Under the pieces are notes generated by a model. That model was not told the DNA's origin, ran no database searches, and saw nothing but the letters and a program-made list of their open reading frames with translations. The translations under genes and the position numbers were made by a program. A DNA stretch of 37,755 nt from an uncultured Akkermansia sp. (lineage in GTDB: Bacteria; Verrucomicrobiota; Verrucomicrobiia; Verrucomicrobiales; Akkermansiaceae): contig CAJGCZ010000023.1 of assembly GCA_904501975.1 (NCBI GenBank), positions 1 through 37,755 of the forward strand, in the 5' to 3' direction. Of this stretch, positions 15,108 to 24,754 are shown piece after piece. The stretch's first letter is position 1. Each line of letters starts with the position of its first letter.

Positions 15108-17672
15108 TTATCGCGAGAGCGGAGCTTGGGTCGGTTGGCGGCGGGGGCGGGCACCTGTATTTCTACCGGGACGGCGACGTGTACCCGGATGAGAAGAACG
15201 CATTGACTCCAGGCGGCGCTGGAGAGTCTTGATACGTTCGTCGTCATAATTGCGCAACAGGGTGCGGATTTCTTCTTTTTGCTGAGAGCGGCCTTGCTCA
15301 TGCTGCGGGTGCGCAGCCACAAGCATCACCAAGCGCTCTCGCATAGCGGGGGTGAAATCGGCACGCTCGGTGAGGAAGGACAAGATTGCTAGGGTGCGTT
15401 CATTGGCTTGCGTAGCCTCTTGCGTTTTGCCTTGGCGCTGCAGTTGCACGGCGTAATTGTCTCTCACAGCAAGGAAGAGCATAATGAGCTCACTATCCGC
15501 GGGGTTATCTGCCAACAAGTTCTGAGAATAAGCGGCAGCTCGCTCATAATCAAAAGTAAGACTTTTGAGCGGCTCTGCGCGCTGAGCGGATGCAGCTAAG
15601 CGAACATAAAGGAATTTAGCTTCGTCGGAATCCGGATATTGCTTGAGCAATTGCTCTAACAACTGGAGACAATTTTCACCCCCGGGGGCAAGCAGTTGTT
15701 GCACCGGCGCATGGGATACCGTCGACAACAACTCCACGCGACGCAATTGGGCCAACAGGTGTTCCGGTTTCTCTTGCAACAAACCGTGCAGCAGCCCCGC
15801 CATGCGCTCTAACAAAGCCAAGCGCTCTGCGGAACGGCTCTGCGACTCGCTACCGCTGAGGCTGCGTACCGGCAAGCGGTGCAATCCTTGGTGGGGAGTG
15901 CTGCGACCGGTGGATACGGCGGCATCAGAATAAACAATGGCGAGCTGGAGCGCGCGCACCAGTTGCAATCGCGTGTCAAAATCTGCATCGGTCGGCACTT
16001 GTTTCTCCAACGACAAAAGCAATTTAACAGCTTCGGGAGAAGAAATAGACTCCGACTGCGCGGCCAAGGCTGTGGCTAGGCCGATGGAAGCCTCAATACA
16101 GGCAACAGAGCCGGGCTCGCTTTGCTCTACAACGCGCTTATAATAGGTCTCAGCTGTGGCATAATCCCCGGTTTTGAGCGCAATGGCCGCCAGAATGGAA
16201 GCCGCCTCTGCCACCTTACCGCTGCCGTTATCTGCCTGCTCTGCCAGCTGCTCGTAGTAGGGCATCAAATCCAACAACAACCGAGCATCTGCACGGGTGG
16301 GTAACAGCACGCTGCCGTCGTCGCCCTCCACAGAAACCATAGAGGCGAAAATGCGTTGCAAACAGGCATCTGCAATCTGCTCATTTTTCTCAGCCAGAGC
16401 GCGTTGCTCGTTTTCGCTCACTAAAGCGCGGTCTGCCAGCAAGCGCTGCTCATTTTCATTTTTGAGGGCGCGGCTAACGCGGGCATAGCCTATGCTCACA
16501 CTGGTGAACAAAAGCACCACCAACAGCGCGGCAAAATGGCTCCACAAGGCCACGGCCGGGCGACGGCGCATCCACAATTTGTAGCGGCGCAGGAACGAGG
16601 CGGCACGCGCCTTAACCGGCTCGCCATTCAGATAGCGCTGCAGGTCGTTCGCCATCTCGGCCATCGACTCATAGCGATAGGCGGCATCGTAGGAACAAGC
16701 TTTGTTGATGATGGCCCCCAGCTCGCCGTACCCTTTGAGCGGCTGCAAAAGGCCATTGCAAATGTTTTGCACTAATTTGCCGGGCTCCGTTTCTTTGAAA
16801 ACCGGGCGCCGCGCCAGCAACTCATACAGGGTGAGGCCTAGGCTATATTGGTCGCCGGAGAATGAGTTGATTCCCTTCAGCAATCGCTCCGGCGCCATGT
16901 AGCGCAAAGTGCCATCGTGACTTTGGGTGACAAGGGGGGCATCTTCCCCTTCGTTCAAAATAGTAGCCAAGCCAAAATCGCTCACCTGCACCACGCCCGA
17001 ATTATCCAGCAGCAGGTTGCCGGGCTTCACATCGCGGTGCACCACACCGTGTTTATGGGCAAAGGCTAAGGCGCGTGCTGCCTGCAAGCCCACTTTTGCT
17101 ACGGCCTGCTCATAGGGCACCCCGGGAAAAGCCGCGCCTAATCTGCCCACGCTCACCCCCTGCCCGTTGACCAAGCCCATCACATAGTAGCGGTAGTGCC
17201 CCTCATGGCCGGCACCAAATACTTCTACAATGTTGGTATGGCGCAGGGCGGCAATAACGCGGGATTCGTTTTCAAAGGCTTCGCTGTGGCGGGGGTCCGA
17301 GCTCCACGAAGGAGCAAGAATTTTAACAGCAACCTCGCGCTGCAATGACTCTTGGCGGGCACGAAAAACAGTACCCATACCACCGCACCCAATACGCTCT
17401 AACAGGTGGTAGTCGCCCAACCTCTCAGGGTAATGAGCCATGGCCGGTGCCGGGGGCTGGGTGTTGCGGCTCAGGCCTTCCATGTTCATCATGGCAGGCA
17501 GCAGCTCGCGCAGTTCGGAAGCAATCTCCTCGTGTTCCGCAACAAATGAATCGACGGAAATGTGTTCTCCGGCACGCAAACGCTCCAAAAACTCATCGGC
17601 CAACACGGCGGCAAGCTCCTCGCGCTCGTCGTCCGTCATTGGTGCACTGGTATCATCACATGTCTTCATCAT
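15108..17672 (-). CDS. Membrane Ser/Thr protein kinase (PknB-like)
   Basis: An 854-residue Hanks-type kinase. An N-terminal segment (ADEFLERLRAGEHISVDSFV, LRELLP) is of the kind seen in planctomycete and verrucomicrobial kinases. The kinase domain (about 88-350) has the glycine loop ERIGCGGMGTVFRA, the lysine in VAVKIL (K117), HRDVKPGN (D214), the DFG of VSDFGLA (232-234) and the APE-like MAPERLL. One transmembrane helix at about 375-396 separates it from a long alpha-helical, tetratricopeptide-like C-terminal half. The last 30 residues are Arg/Pro-rich. Start overlaps the ECF sigma gene by 17 nt (ATG 17672 or 17669), so the two are translationally coupled and probably act together in signalling. 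Confidence 0.93.
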   Translation of the reverse strand: MMKTCDDTSAPMTDDEREELAAVLADEFLERLRAGEHISVDSFVAEHEEIASELRELLPAMMNMEGLSRNTQPPAPAMAHYPERLGDYHLLERIGCGGMGTVFRARQESLQREVAVKILAPSWSSDPRHSEAFENESRVIAALRHTNIVEVFGAGHEGHYRYYVMGLVNGQGVSVGRLGAAFPGVPYEQAVAKVGLQAARALAFAHKHGVVHRDVKPGNLLLDNSGVVQVSDFGLATILNEGEDAPLVTQSHDGTLRYMAPERLLKGINSFSGDQYSLGLTLYELLARRPVFKETEPGKLVQNICNGLLQPLKGYGELGAIINKACSYDAAYRYESMAEMANDLQRYLNGEPVKARAASFLRRYKLWMRRRPAVALWSHFAALLVVLLFTSVSIGYARVSRALKNENEQRLLADRALVSENEQRALAEKNEQIADACLQRIFASMVSVEGDDGSVLLPTRADARLLLDLMPYYEQLAEQADNGSGKVAEAASILAAIALKTGDYATAETYYKRVVEQSEPGSVACIEASIGLATALAAQSESISSPEAVKLLLSLEKQVPTDADFDTRLQLVRALQLAIVYSDAAVSTGRSTPHQGLHRLPVRSLSGSESQSRSAERLALLERMAGLLHGLLQEKPEHLLAQLRRVELLSTVSHAPVQQLLAPGGENCLQLLEQLLKQYPDSDEAKFLYVRLAASAQRAEPLKSLTFDYERAAAYSQNLLADNPADSELIMLFLAVRDNYAVQLQRQGKTQEATQANERTLAILSFLTERADFTPAMRERLVMLVAAHPQHEQGRSQQKEEIRTLLRNYDDERIKTLQRRLESMRSSHPGTRRRPGRNTGARPRRQPTQAPLSR

Positions 17673-18234
17673 TCAGCAAGTTCTGGAAACGCTTCAGAGC
17701 TCGCACATAACGAATACTTGCATTTTTGGGAGAGATTTCCAACACGGCGGCACACTCGTTATTGCTGAGTTCTTCAAAATGGCGCAATTCCAGGATTTCT
17801 CGGTCTATATCGGGCATTTCTTCGAGCACCTTGCGAGCTAAGGCATGGCGCTCCATGCGCTCCAAATGAGTACGAGGGCTGGAGATGCTGTCAGCAAATT
17901 GAGCCCAAGCATCAACAGACGCATCAGTCTCGCCATCATCCCACGTATTCTCACGCATAGCATCGCGCTTGCCGGCACCCAAATGGCGGCGTTCCATATC
18001 CGTAAGCGTTTGCAGTGCAATTCTGCGCAGCTTAACGAACATGGGTACCTCCGGCTGATTTTTAAGGAAATCAAGGCGGCGGCCACATGCCAAATAGGCC
18101 TCCTGGGCTACATCATCTGCGCTCATACGGCGCAGCATCACGCGAGGCATACGCGTGGCGAGCAGGCGCACCAAGCGGTCTCGGTGCTCCAACCATATCT
18201 CAGCCAACCACAAATTTTGAGGCGTCTCATCCAT
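17656..18234 (-). CDS. ECF-type RNA polymerase sigma factor
   Basis: A 192-residue alternative sigma factor. Region 2 (HRDRLVRLLATRMP, MSADDVAQEAYLACGRRL) and region 4 (EEMPDIDREILELRHFEELSNNECAAVLEISPKNASIRYVRAL, a helix-turn-helix) are both visible. It belongs to the sigma/kinase pairs common in Planctomycetes and Verrucomicrobiota, where the downstream kinase rather than an anti-sigma factor may control it. Start at ATG 18234 (residues MDETPQN); ATG 18243 adds three codons, but the former lies 12 nt after the predicted -10, as in other genes here. The stop overlaps the kinase start. Confidence 0.9.
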   Translation of the reverse strand: MDETPQNLWLAEIWLEHRDRLVRLLATRMPRVMLRRMSADDVAQEAYLACGRRLDFLKNQPEVPMFVKLRRIALQTLTDMERRHLGAGKRDAMRENTWDDGETDASVDAWAQFADSISSPRTHLERMERHALARKVLEEMPDIDREILELRHFEELSNNECAAVLEISPKNASIRYVRALKRFQNLLNDEDM

Positions 18235-18246
18235 GTTAGTCATGTA

Positions 18247-18275
18247 TATAGACAAGAACGCAATTCGGGCGGCAA
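18247..18275 (-). promoter_or_regulatory. Promoter of the sigma factor-kinase operon
   Basis: Minus-strand -35 TTGCCG (18270-18275), 17-bp spacer, -10 TCTATA (18247-18252), within the short gap after gpsA. Confidence 0.5.
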
Positions 18276-18293
18276 AATCTACATGAAACGGCG

Positions 18294-19307
18294 TTATTCC
18301 GTCATGGATTCCTCGCGCAAATCGCGAGTCATGAGCTCTTCCAAGGCTTGGCGGGCAGGTTTACCGCAGTAAAGGATTTCGTACATGGCATCTGTAATGG
18401 GGGTACGAACATTCAATTTGCGGGCAAGCTGGTAAGTAGAGAGCGTATTGGGAATACCCTCCACCACCTGACCAATGCGGGATTGGCACTCATCCACAGG
18501 CACGCCATTGGCAATCATTCTGCCGGAGGTGAGGTTGCGGCTGTGCTCAGAATAGCAGGTTACAACCAAATCACCCATGCCGGAGAGGCCCATGAAGGTA
18601 TCCATACGGCCACCGCGTGCCATGCCGATGCGAGTCATTTCTGCTAAGCCACGAGTTGCAAGGGCGGCACGGGCATTGTCGCCCAAGCCCAAGCCGGCGC
18701 AAATGCCGCTGGCCAACGCAAACACATTCTTAATGGCACCACCCACCTGCATGCTCACCACATCGGTGCAGGTGTATACTCGCAAGAAGGGGGTGCTGAG
18801 GCGGTGCTGCACACCACGGGCAATCTCCAAATCTGCAAAACCTACCAGTGTCAGGCTAGGCAGCTCCAGCACAATATCCTCTGCATGATTCGGACCGGAA
18901 AGCGCACCTACCGGGCACTTGAGGTTAGCCTCAAGAATCTCCGTCATCAGCAGGTTAGTGTCCTTTTCAATACCCTTGGTGCAACTGACAACAACAGCAT
19001 GCTCAGCCAAGGCCACCTTAGACAAGCTTTGTGCCACACTGCGCATGGCAACGCTGGGCACTACTACAATAACCAGCTCTGCACCGGCTACGTCCTCCCA
19101 ATCGCTGGTTACTAATACGTTCTCCGGCAGCGAGCGGGCACCCTCTACACGGCAAAGGCTGTGGCGCGTCTCGCGAATGATAGCGGCTTCTTCCTCACGA
19201 TAGGTCCAGAGGACGACTTCTTCACCACTATATGAGGCAGTGAGAGCAAGGGCTGTACCCCATGCACCACCACCGATAACAGCTGTTTTTTTGTATTGGA
19301 GAGACAT
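18294..19307 (-). CDS. gpsA: Glycerol-3-phosphate dehydrogenase [NAD(P)+]
   Basis: Makes sn-glycerol-3-phosphate from dihydroxyacetone phosphate for phospholipid synthesis. The 337-residue length is standard. Visible are the Rossmann motif IGGGAWGTALAL, SCTKGIEKDTN, GPNHAEDI, the catalytic lysine region GGAIKNVFALASGICAGLGLGDNARAAL, and the GLSGMGDLVVTC motif. It lies 15 nt downstream of plsY, which consumes its product, so the pair forms a compact phospholipid operon. No Shine-Dalgarno sequence is visible; upstream bases are T-rich. Confidence 0.97.
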   Translation of the reverse strand: MSLQYKKTAVIGGGAWGTALALTASYSGEEVVLWTYREEEAAIIRETRHSLCRVEGARSLPENVLVTSDWEDVAGAELVIVVVPSVAMRSVAQSLSKVALAEHAVVVSCTKGIEKDTNLLMTEILEANLKCPVGALSGPNHAEDIVLELPSLTLVGFADLEIARGVQHRLSTPFLRVYTCTDVVSMQVGGAIKNVFALASGICAGLGLGDNARAALATRGLAEMTRIGMARGGRMDTFMGLSGMGDLVVTCYSEHSRNLTSGRMIANGVPVDECQSRIGQVVEGIPNTLSTYQLARKLNVRTPITDAMYEILYCGKPARQALEELMTRDLREESMTE

Positions 19308-19322
19308 AACAAAAAAGGAAAA

Positions 19323-19967
19323 TTATTTTTTAGAGAAAGCTTTGGGCTCTGTACCGTTACAGAGGCGAACAATGTTGGAGCGGTGTTTCCATACCACCAG
19401 CACAAAGATGAAACCGAGCAAGCCCAGCACCATGCCATCGGCCGCACTCAGGGTGCCATCCTGCCAACAGAAGACATAAACGGCGGCGCTCATCATGGCC
19501 AAACCGGCAGCCATGCTGGAGAGCGACACGTAGCGAGTGAACAGCATGCACACAATCCAAGTGGCAACGGAGGCCCAACCCACAATCGGAGATACGGCAA
19601 ACAAACAACCGCCCGTTGTGGCAACGCCCTTACCGCCCTTGAAATTCAGATAACAAGTAAAGGTATGCCCCAGCACCAAGGCAAACAACACTCCCAAAAA
19701 CCACCCCATTTGGGCGGCATCAAATGTTGTTACATCGCCCCCCAAGTGCTGAGCCATAAACAACAGGGGCAAATAACCCTTCAAAAAGTCACACACAAAT
19801 ACCGGGATTCCCCATTTTTTACCGAGCACTCGCACGGCGTTCGTGGCACCAATGTTCCGGGAGCCATGCTCGCGGAGATCCAACCCGTTCATACGACCGG
19901 CCAAATACCCAAACGGAACCGAGCCAATCAAATACGCTGCCACAATGTAAATAAGATTCTCTACCAT
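19323..19967 (-). CDS. plsY: Glycerol-3-phosphate acyltransferase
   Basis: Membrane enzyme that transfers an acyl group from acyl-phosphate to glycerol-3-phosphate, the first step of phosphatidate synthesis. The 214-residue protein has about five hydrophobic helices and the conserved loops GSVPFGYLAGR, HGSRNIGATNAVRVLG and NFKGGKGVATTGG. First gene of the plsY-gpsA operon. It starts at ATG 19967, only 8 nt after a consensus -10 box. The plsX partner is not in the window. Confidence 0.96.
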   Translation of the reverse strand: MVENLIYIVAAYLIGSVPFGYLAGRMNGLDLREHGSRNIGATNAVRVLGKKWGIPVFVCDFLKGYLPLLFMAQHLGGDVTTFDAAQMGWFLGVLFALVLGHTFTCYLNFKGGKGVATTGGCLFAVSPIVGWASVATWIVCMLFTRYVSLSSMAAGLAMMSAAVYVFCWQDGTLSAADGMVLGLLGFIFVLVVWKHRSNIVRLCNGTEPKAFSKK

Positions 19968-19975
19968 GCGAATTA

Positions 19976-20004
19976 AGTATACCCCCTTCTCCGCGGAATT
20001 GCAA
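19976..20004 (-). promoter_or_regulatory. Promoter of plsY-gpsA
   Basis: Minus-strand -35 TTGCAA (19999-20004), 17-bp spacer, -10 TATACT (19976-19981). The plsY ATG begins 8 nt later. Confidence 0.75.
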
Positions 20005-20078
20005 ACATTTTTTACAGATTTGTTAACTGTTTTTCCGCTTTATTTCCGTTGACCGGATTGCCTTGCCTTAAATTCATA

Positions 20079-20108
20079 CACCCCGGCATGGCGAACCATA
20101 CCGGGGTG
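20079..20108 (-). terminator. Hairpin downstream of SNF2 gene
   Basis: Arms CACCCCGG (20079-20086) and CCGGGGTG (20101-20108) with an inner ATGG/CCAT pair and a 4-nt loop. Strong stem but no long T-run on either side, so termination is likely rather than certain. Confidence 0.6.
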
Positions 20109-20139
20109 AGGTGTTAAGTGCTAAATGGAGAGAGAGAAT

Positions 20140-23100
20140 TTAAGCATCGAGAACCGGCATATCCTCATCGTTATCCTCGCCGCCATGGGCAAGAATGAAC
20201 TGCAGATCATTCAAGTCGAGGCTAGAGGCAAAGCCTTCGTCACCAAGCACATTGGTAACAAGTTGGTTCTTCTGGTGCTGCAGCACGCGAATCTTCTCTT
20301 CCACAGAGTCGCGAGTCAGCAAGCGGTAAGCAATAACCTTGTTCTTCTGGCCGATACGGTGCGTACGGTCGATAGCCTGGCTTTCCACAGCCGGGTTCCA
20401 CCACGGATCGTACAGAATGACGTAGGATGCAGAGGTAAGGTTCAAACCGGCACCACCGGCCTTGAGTGAAAGCAAGAAGACGCTGGGTTCCTTCGTGGTC
20501 TGGAAGCGTTCGATTTCCGCCTTACGATCCTTCGTAGCACCGGTGAGGTAGTTGAAGGGACGGTGGTCGGCCTCCAGTCGGGCGCGAATGATATCCAACA
20601 TGGTGGTGAACTGGGAGAACACGAGCACCTTGTGGCCTTCATCGCGCAGCTGATCGAGCAGGTAGAAGAGCGCGTTGAGCTTGGCGCTATCCTCACCAAC
20701 GTACTTCTTATCAACAAGCCCGGGGTGACAGCAAATCTGGCGCAAGCGCATCAAGCCCTGCAGAATAGCGAAGGAGTTCTTCTTGACGGATTCGTCGGAA
20801 TCCATACCGAGGAGAGCCTTCTGAATGCGGCGCAGCTCTGCCTTGTACAGCTGGCGCTGAATGCCCTCCATCTTGGCGTATACCTCTTCTTCGGTACGGG
20901 GCGGCAGGTCCTTAGCCACCTGTTGCTTGGTGCGGCGCAGCAAGAAGGGCTTGAGGCGAGCCGCCAAGCGGTTCTGGCTCTGAGAATCCTTGCGCTTATC
21001 GAAGCGCTTCTTGAAGTAGGCACGGCTACCCAGCACACCAGGCATGGCGAATGCCATGAGCGACCACATATCCAGCAAGCGGTTTTCGATAGGCGTACCG
21101 GAAAGCACCAATCGGTTGTATGCCGTGAGCTCGCGTGCGGCCTTAGCGGCCTTGGAGTCCGGGTTCTTAATCTGCTGGCCTTCGTCAAGAATAACGGTTA
21201 ACCACTTAATGGAGTTAATCTGCTCACCGCAAACACGCAACTGAGCGTAGTTGATAACTACCATATCGTAGTTAGCCAAAATGTCTTCTACCACGGCCTG
21301 CTCCTTGTTGCGAATCACCTGCACACGAATGCCGGGGGCAAACTTCTCTGTTTCACTGGCCCATACATCGAGCACGGATTTCGGGCAAACAATGAGCACG
21401 GGCGGCACCACCACCTTCTTGCGGCCCTGCTTGTTGCGAGCAAGATAATCTTCTCTCAACCACAGCACATAGGTGATGGACTGAATGGTTTTACCGAGAC
21501 CCATGTCGTCCGCCAGAATACCACCGAAGCCGTTGACGGAAAGGTAGGCCAGGAAGTGGAAGCCATCAATCTGGTACGGACGCAGCGTTGCCTGCAAGGC
21601 TGTGGGCACATCCGGCTTAACGTCAATCTTAATCTCGGAGGTGCGCTCCTTAATGCGCTGCCAGGCCTTGGGATCAAACACCTCTGCAGCGCGCGGATCT
21701 GCCAGCTGCAAGGCGTGCATGCGGTGCGTTTCGCCGGAAAGATCGAAGGGATCCAAACCGAGCTTGGTAACGGCATCGCGCTGAGCATCATCCAGCTTGA
21801 TTTCCAAGCGCATCCAGCGTCCATCATCCATACGGACATAGCCGCCACGCGCGGAAACCAGGGCGCGGATTTGCTCCTTGGTAAGGGTTACGCCCTCCAC
21901 ATCAATCACTACGCGCAGGTCAAACCAGTCAATTTCCTGGTTCACCACCTCAAAGCGAATGGCTGCGGCGACGGGGTCTGCCAGCAAGGACTGAAGATTT
22001 TCATCCATCTCCACCTTAATGGTCTCGGGGATGGTCTTTGCCCACTCTGCAAACTTCTCGGGGAACTGCTTGGTAATGCGGCTCTTGAAGGCTGCCAAGG
22101 GGCCATCGTAGGTGAAGTTCATCTCCTCCAACAGGCCGGGAATGGGGTACAGATTATCGCGAATGAAACGAAGGAGTGTCTTATCCTTCACGGCCATCTG
22201 CTCCACGAGCTCCCAATCATCCTTACCCAAACGCTCCTTGCGGCGGCCGGGGGTATCCTGGGCAGATACTTCCAACAGCACGTGCTCTGTATCGGCACTG
22301 GTAAGACCACGCACAATCTTCATGGAGAAGGTGGGCATGAGCTCGATATCCACCACGCGCTCCTCCATACTGGGCGGCAGGGTGGCGCCAATCTTACGAA
22401 GGAACTCGACGCCGTCCAAGCTGTCGATAACAGACTTAGGAATGGAGTAGCGGGGCTCTACTTCCGTGCTTTCCAACCACTTGGGAGGGCCGGGGAATAC
22501 GGTTTCATCGGACTGGTAAAGTTCTACCTGGCCCGGCAACTGGCGCACAGAGTGCGTTACATGCACACCGGCGGCTGTAACAAGCTGCAGGCCATAGCAA
22601 TCCGGCACAATCGGGTCATCAATACAAATCCACTTCAGCGGCTCCTTTACCACCTTGAAATAGCACTCATCCAGGTTCACCAAATAGCCTTTCAGGGCGG
22701 GTTGGTGGAAGAGGCGGTTCATAACGCGGCAGGCTTCCTCGCTATCCAAATCCAAGATAACGGTCTCTTCGCGGTCTGCGTAATCGCGCAACACGTTAAG
22801 AAGAATATCCGTCTGCGGATCCATCTTGAGAGAGCCATTCAGGAACTCCGCCAAAATAGTATCTAACTGAGCGCGCTCGCGAATCGGAGTCCAGTCCTCC
22901 TTCTCGGTATAGCGGAACTCAAAGCGGGCCTCGTTGATGGTAGAGACCAAGCGCATGAACATGGAATGACGGGGCGGCTGCGGCGGGCGCTCATTAACGC
23001 TCTGAATGCGGTCATACCACGTGCCAACCTCTTTTTCACGCTCCCATTCAGAAATTCGCTGCTGCACCTTCATCAAATCCGTCACGGCTTCCATAAAGGC

Positions 23101-23685
23101 CGGATACGGAATACGCTTCTTGCTGAAAGCGTAGGCAATGTAGTTCCAGAACTCTAAGATATTCTTGGGCGGACTCGGCCAAAGCTCCAAAGCATCATAA
23201 CCGGTGATATCCCAGCGCGGGCTAAGGCGCACGAGGTCGTGGTCATGAATCTCCTGCTCAATCACAAAGCGGCGATAGCGCTTCTCTAACTTAGCAACAA
23301 AGTCACATTCCTTCTGCTCCAAATCGCGCCCCAGCTTTTCCTCCAATACATCAATGAGGGGGATTTCATCAAGTTCATTGGGGCTCTCCGGCATGCTGGT
23401 ACCACGGTACATACGCTCCACCATGGTAGCAATGAGGCAGGCTCCTGCAAGATCTTCGTCTTCAGCAGTTGCAGAACCGAACCAGCGGTTTCCCTGCAAG
23501 CGAAGGGTGGTGCGCACACCGCCCTGCTTCGTCTCCACTCTTCCCTGAATGAAAAGGTGGTTACCGAAAATTTGTGTTACAGCTCCATCTTTTTGGAGCT
23601 TTTCACCCGCGTCTCGCACTTCCTCTGAGTATGCATTGAGGAAGTTCAGCGTTGCGCGGTCAGGATTTAACGCAGAAATTAACAT
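20140..23685 (-). CDS. SNF2-family DNA helicase/ATPase
   Basis: A 1181-residue Swi2/Snf2-type ATPase. The N-terminal 700 or so residues have no recognised motif and no SWIM zinc cluster. The C-terminal motor has motif I DDMGLGKT, the DEAH-like box DEGQQIKNPDSKAAKAAREL, SGTPIENRL, LVFSQFTTMLDII, LSLKAGGAGLNLTSASYVI and DPWWNPAVESQAIDRTHRIGQ. Such proteins remodel nucleic acid-protein complexes, often in repair or transcription recycling; the role here is unknown. I chose ATG 23685 (MLISALNPDRATLNF); an in-frame ATG at 23739 would add 18 residues. No convincing promoter was found. A strong hairpin follows the stop. Confidence 0.9.
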   Translation of the reverse strand: MLISALNPDRATLNFLNAYSEEVRDAGEKLQKDGAVTQIFGNHLFIQGRVETKQGGVRTTLRLQGNRWFGSATAEDEDLAGACLIATMVERMYRGTSMPESPNELDEIPLIDVLEEKLGRDLEQKECDFVAKLEKRYRRFVIEQEIHDHDLVRLSPRWDITGYDALELWPSPPKNILEFWNYIAYAFSKKRIPYPAFMEAVTDLMKVQQRISEWEREKEVGTWYDRIQSVNERPPQPPRHSMFMRLVSTINEARFEFRYTEKEDWTPIRERAQLDTILAEFLNGSLKMDPQTDILLNVLRDYADREETVILDLDSEEACRVMNRLFHQPALKGYLVNLDECYFKVVKEPLKWICIDDPIVPDCYGLQLVTAAGVHVTHSVRQLPGQVELYQSDETVFPGPPKWLESTEVEPRYSIPKSVIDSLDGVEFLRKIGATLPPSMEERVVDIELMPTFSMKIVRGLTSADTEHVLLEVSAQDTPGRRKERLGKDDWELVEQMAVKDKTLLRFIRDNLYPIPGLLEEMNFTYDGPLAAFKSRITKQFPEKFAEWAKTIPETIKVEMDENLQSLLADPVAAAIRFEVVNQEIDWFDLRVVIDVEGVTLTKEQIRALVSARGGYVRMDDGRWMRLEIKLDDAQRDAVTKLGLDPFDLSGETHRMHALQLADPRAAEVFDPKAWQRIKERTSEIKIDVKPDVPTALQATLRPYQIDGFHFLAYLSVNGFGGILADDMGLGKTIQSITYVLWLREDYLARNKQGRKKVVVPPVLIVCPKSVLDVWASETEKFAPGIRVQVIRNKEQAVVEDILANYDMVVINYAQLRVCGEQINSIKWLTVILDEGQQIKNPDSKAAKAARELTAYNRLVLSGTPIENRLLDMWSLMAFAMPGVLGSRAYFKKRFDKRKDSQSQNRLAARLKPFLLRRTKQQVAKDLPPRTEEEVYAKMEGIQRQLYKAELRRIQKALLGMDSDESVKKNSFAILQGLMRLRQICCHPGLVDKKYVGEDSAKLNALFYLLDQLRDEGHKVLVFSQFTTMLDIIRARLEADHRPFNYLTGATKDRKAEIERFQTTKEPSVFLLSLKAGGAGLNLTSASYVILYDPWWNPAVESQAIDRTHRIGQKNKVIAYRLLTRDSVEEKIRVLQHQKNQLVTNVLGDEGFASSLDLNDLQFILAHGGEDNDEDMPVLDA

Positions 23686-23781
23686 TTGTTGAGAGGTTGA
23701 TAGTGAGCAGATTCCGCCATTTGTATACAGTCCACCCATATACAAGCATAGCTGCTATGATTAGATATTACCACAAAAGAA

Positions 23782-24747
23782 TCAGATTTTCAAGTTCCCT
23801 TGTTCATTTTTTTGATTTTTTTCACCGTCGGCAGATTCGGACGCAGAATCAGACTTTGGCTCCGCAGGCTTGCTCTGCGCGGGGGTGGCGGGAGCTTCCT
23901 TGGCTGCCGTCTTTTTTCCGGAATCGGCTGCGACAGGAGCAGGCTGCAACAAGGCCGCGCAAGCTGTATGACCGTATTTCACCGCCACATCATAAGCGGT
24001 TTTCTTTTTGATGTTCAAGGCTGTAGGGTCAGCCCCTACCTTCAGCAGCAGCTTGATGCACTCCGCATGCCCGCTATGCGCAGCCAAGTGCAATGCAGAG
24101 GAGCGGCCATCCGACACGGCGTTCACATTCGCCCCGGCCTGCACCAGTGCCGTCAGCGCCGGCACATGGCCATCGTATGCAGCTTGCAAGAGCGGCGTGG
24201 AGCCCGTGTCATTGCAAGCCTCCAGCTGCGCCCCCGCCGCAACCAACAGTGTTATACATTCTACGCGGTTCAGGCGTGCAGCATCATGCAGCGGGGTATC
24301 GCCCAAGTCATTTTCTGCGTTTACCTTGATTTTTGGGGCAGCTAACAGCGCCTTGAGGGTTTTCACATGCCCGGCCTCGGCTGCCAAATGCAGCGGGGTG
24401 GCCCCCTGCTCCTCGCGGGCGTTCACATCTGCCCCGGCAGCCAACAAGAAACTCACCATATCATCCTTGCCGATATGGGCAGCAAAATGCAGCGGTGTTA
24501 CAGAGCCCTCGCCACGCATATTAATCTTTTCTCCGGCAAGCAGCAACAAGCGTATCGTATCCTTGTGCCCGAATTGCACAGCAGAAAACATGGCACGCTC
24601 GTAATCTGATTTAGAGATGCGCATTTCATCCAGCACGGCTTCTGCCTGAGCACGCGTTTTAATCGTACTGAAATCCACCTTAACAGCAGAGGCTGTATTC
24701 ACAGCCAACGCTGCCATCACACATAAAACAAATGTTCTCATCCGCAT
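23782..24747 (-). CDS. Secreted ankyrin-repeat protein
   Basis: A 321-residue protein with a signal peptide (FVLCVMAALAVNTASA). About six consecutive ankyrin repeats fill residues 55-265, with clear cores such as VTPLHFAAHIGKDDMVSFLL, GATPLHLAAEAGHVKTLKAL, DTPLHDAARLNRVECITLL, STPLLQAAYDGHVPALTALV and SSALHLAAHSGHAECIKLLL. The C-terminal 50 residues are Ala/Lys/Glu-rich and probably disordered. It lies 7 nt after the LOG-family gene on the same strand, so likely co-transcribed. Binding partner unknown. It is a second family member, not a close duplicate of the ankyrin protein at 12892-13926: repeat cores and tail differ. Confidence 0.88.
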   Translation of the reverse strand: MRMRTFVLCVMAALAVNTASAVKVDFSTIKTRAQAEAVLDEMRISKSDYERAMFSAVQFGHKDTIRLLLLAGEKINMRGEGSVTPLHFAAHIGKDDMVSFLLAAGADVNAREEQGATPLHLAAEAGHVKTLKALLAAPKIKVNAENDLGDTPLHDAARLNRVECITLLVAAGAQLEACNDTGSTPLLQAAYDGHVPALTALVQAGANVNAVSDGRSSALHLAAHSGHAECIKLLLKVGADPTALNIKKKTAYDVAVKYGHTACAALLQPAPVAADSGKKTAAKEAPATPAQSKPAEPKSDSASESADGEKNQKNEQGNLKI

Positions 24748-24754
24748 TTCCTAA

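Noticed and set aside
21556..22866. 436-codon open frame antisense to the SNF2 gene
   Set aside because: Falls within an intact SNF2 reading frame and shows no domain.
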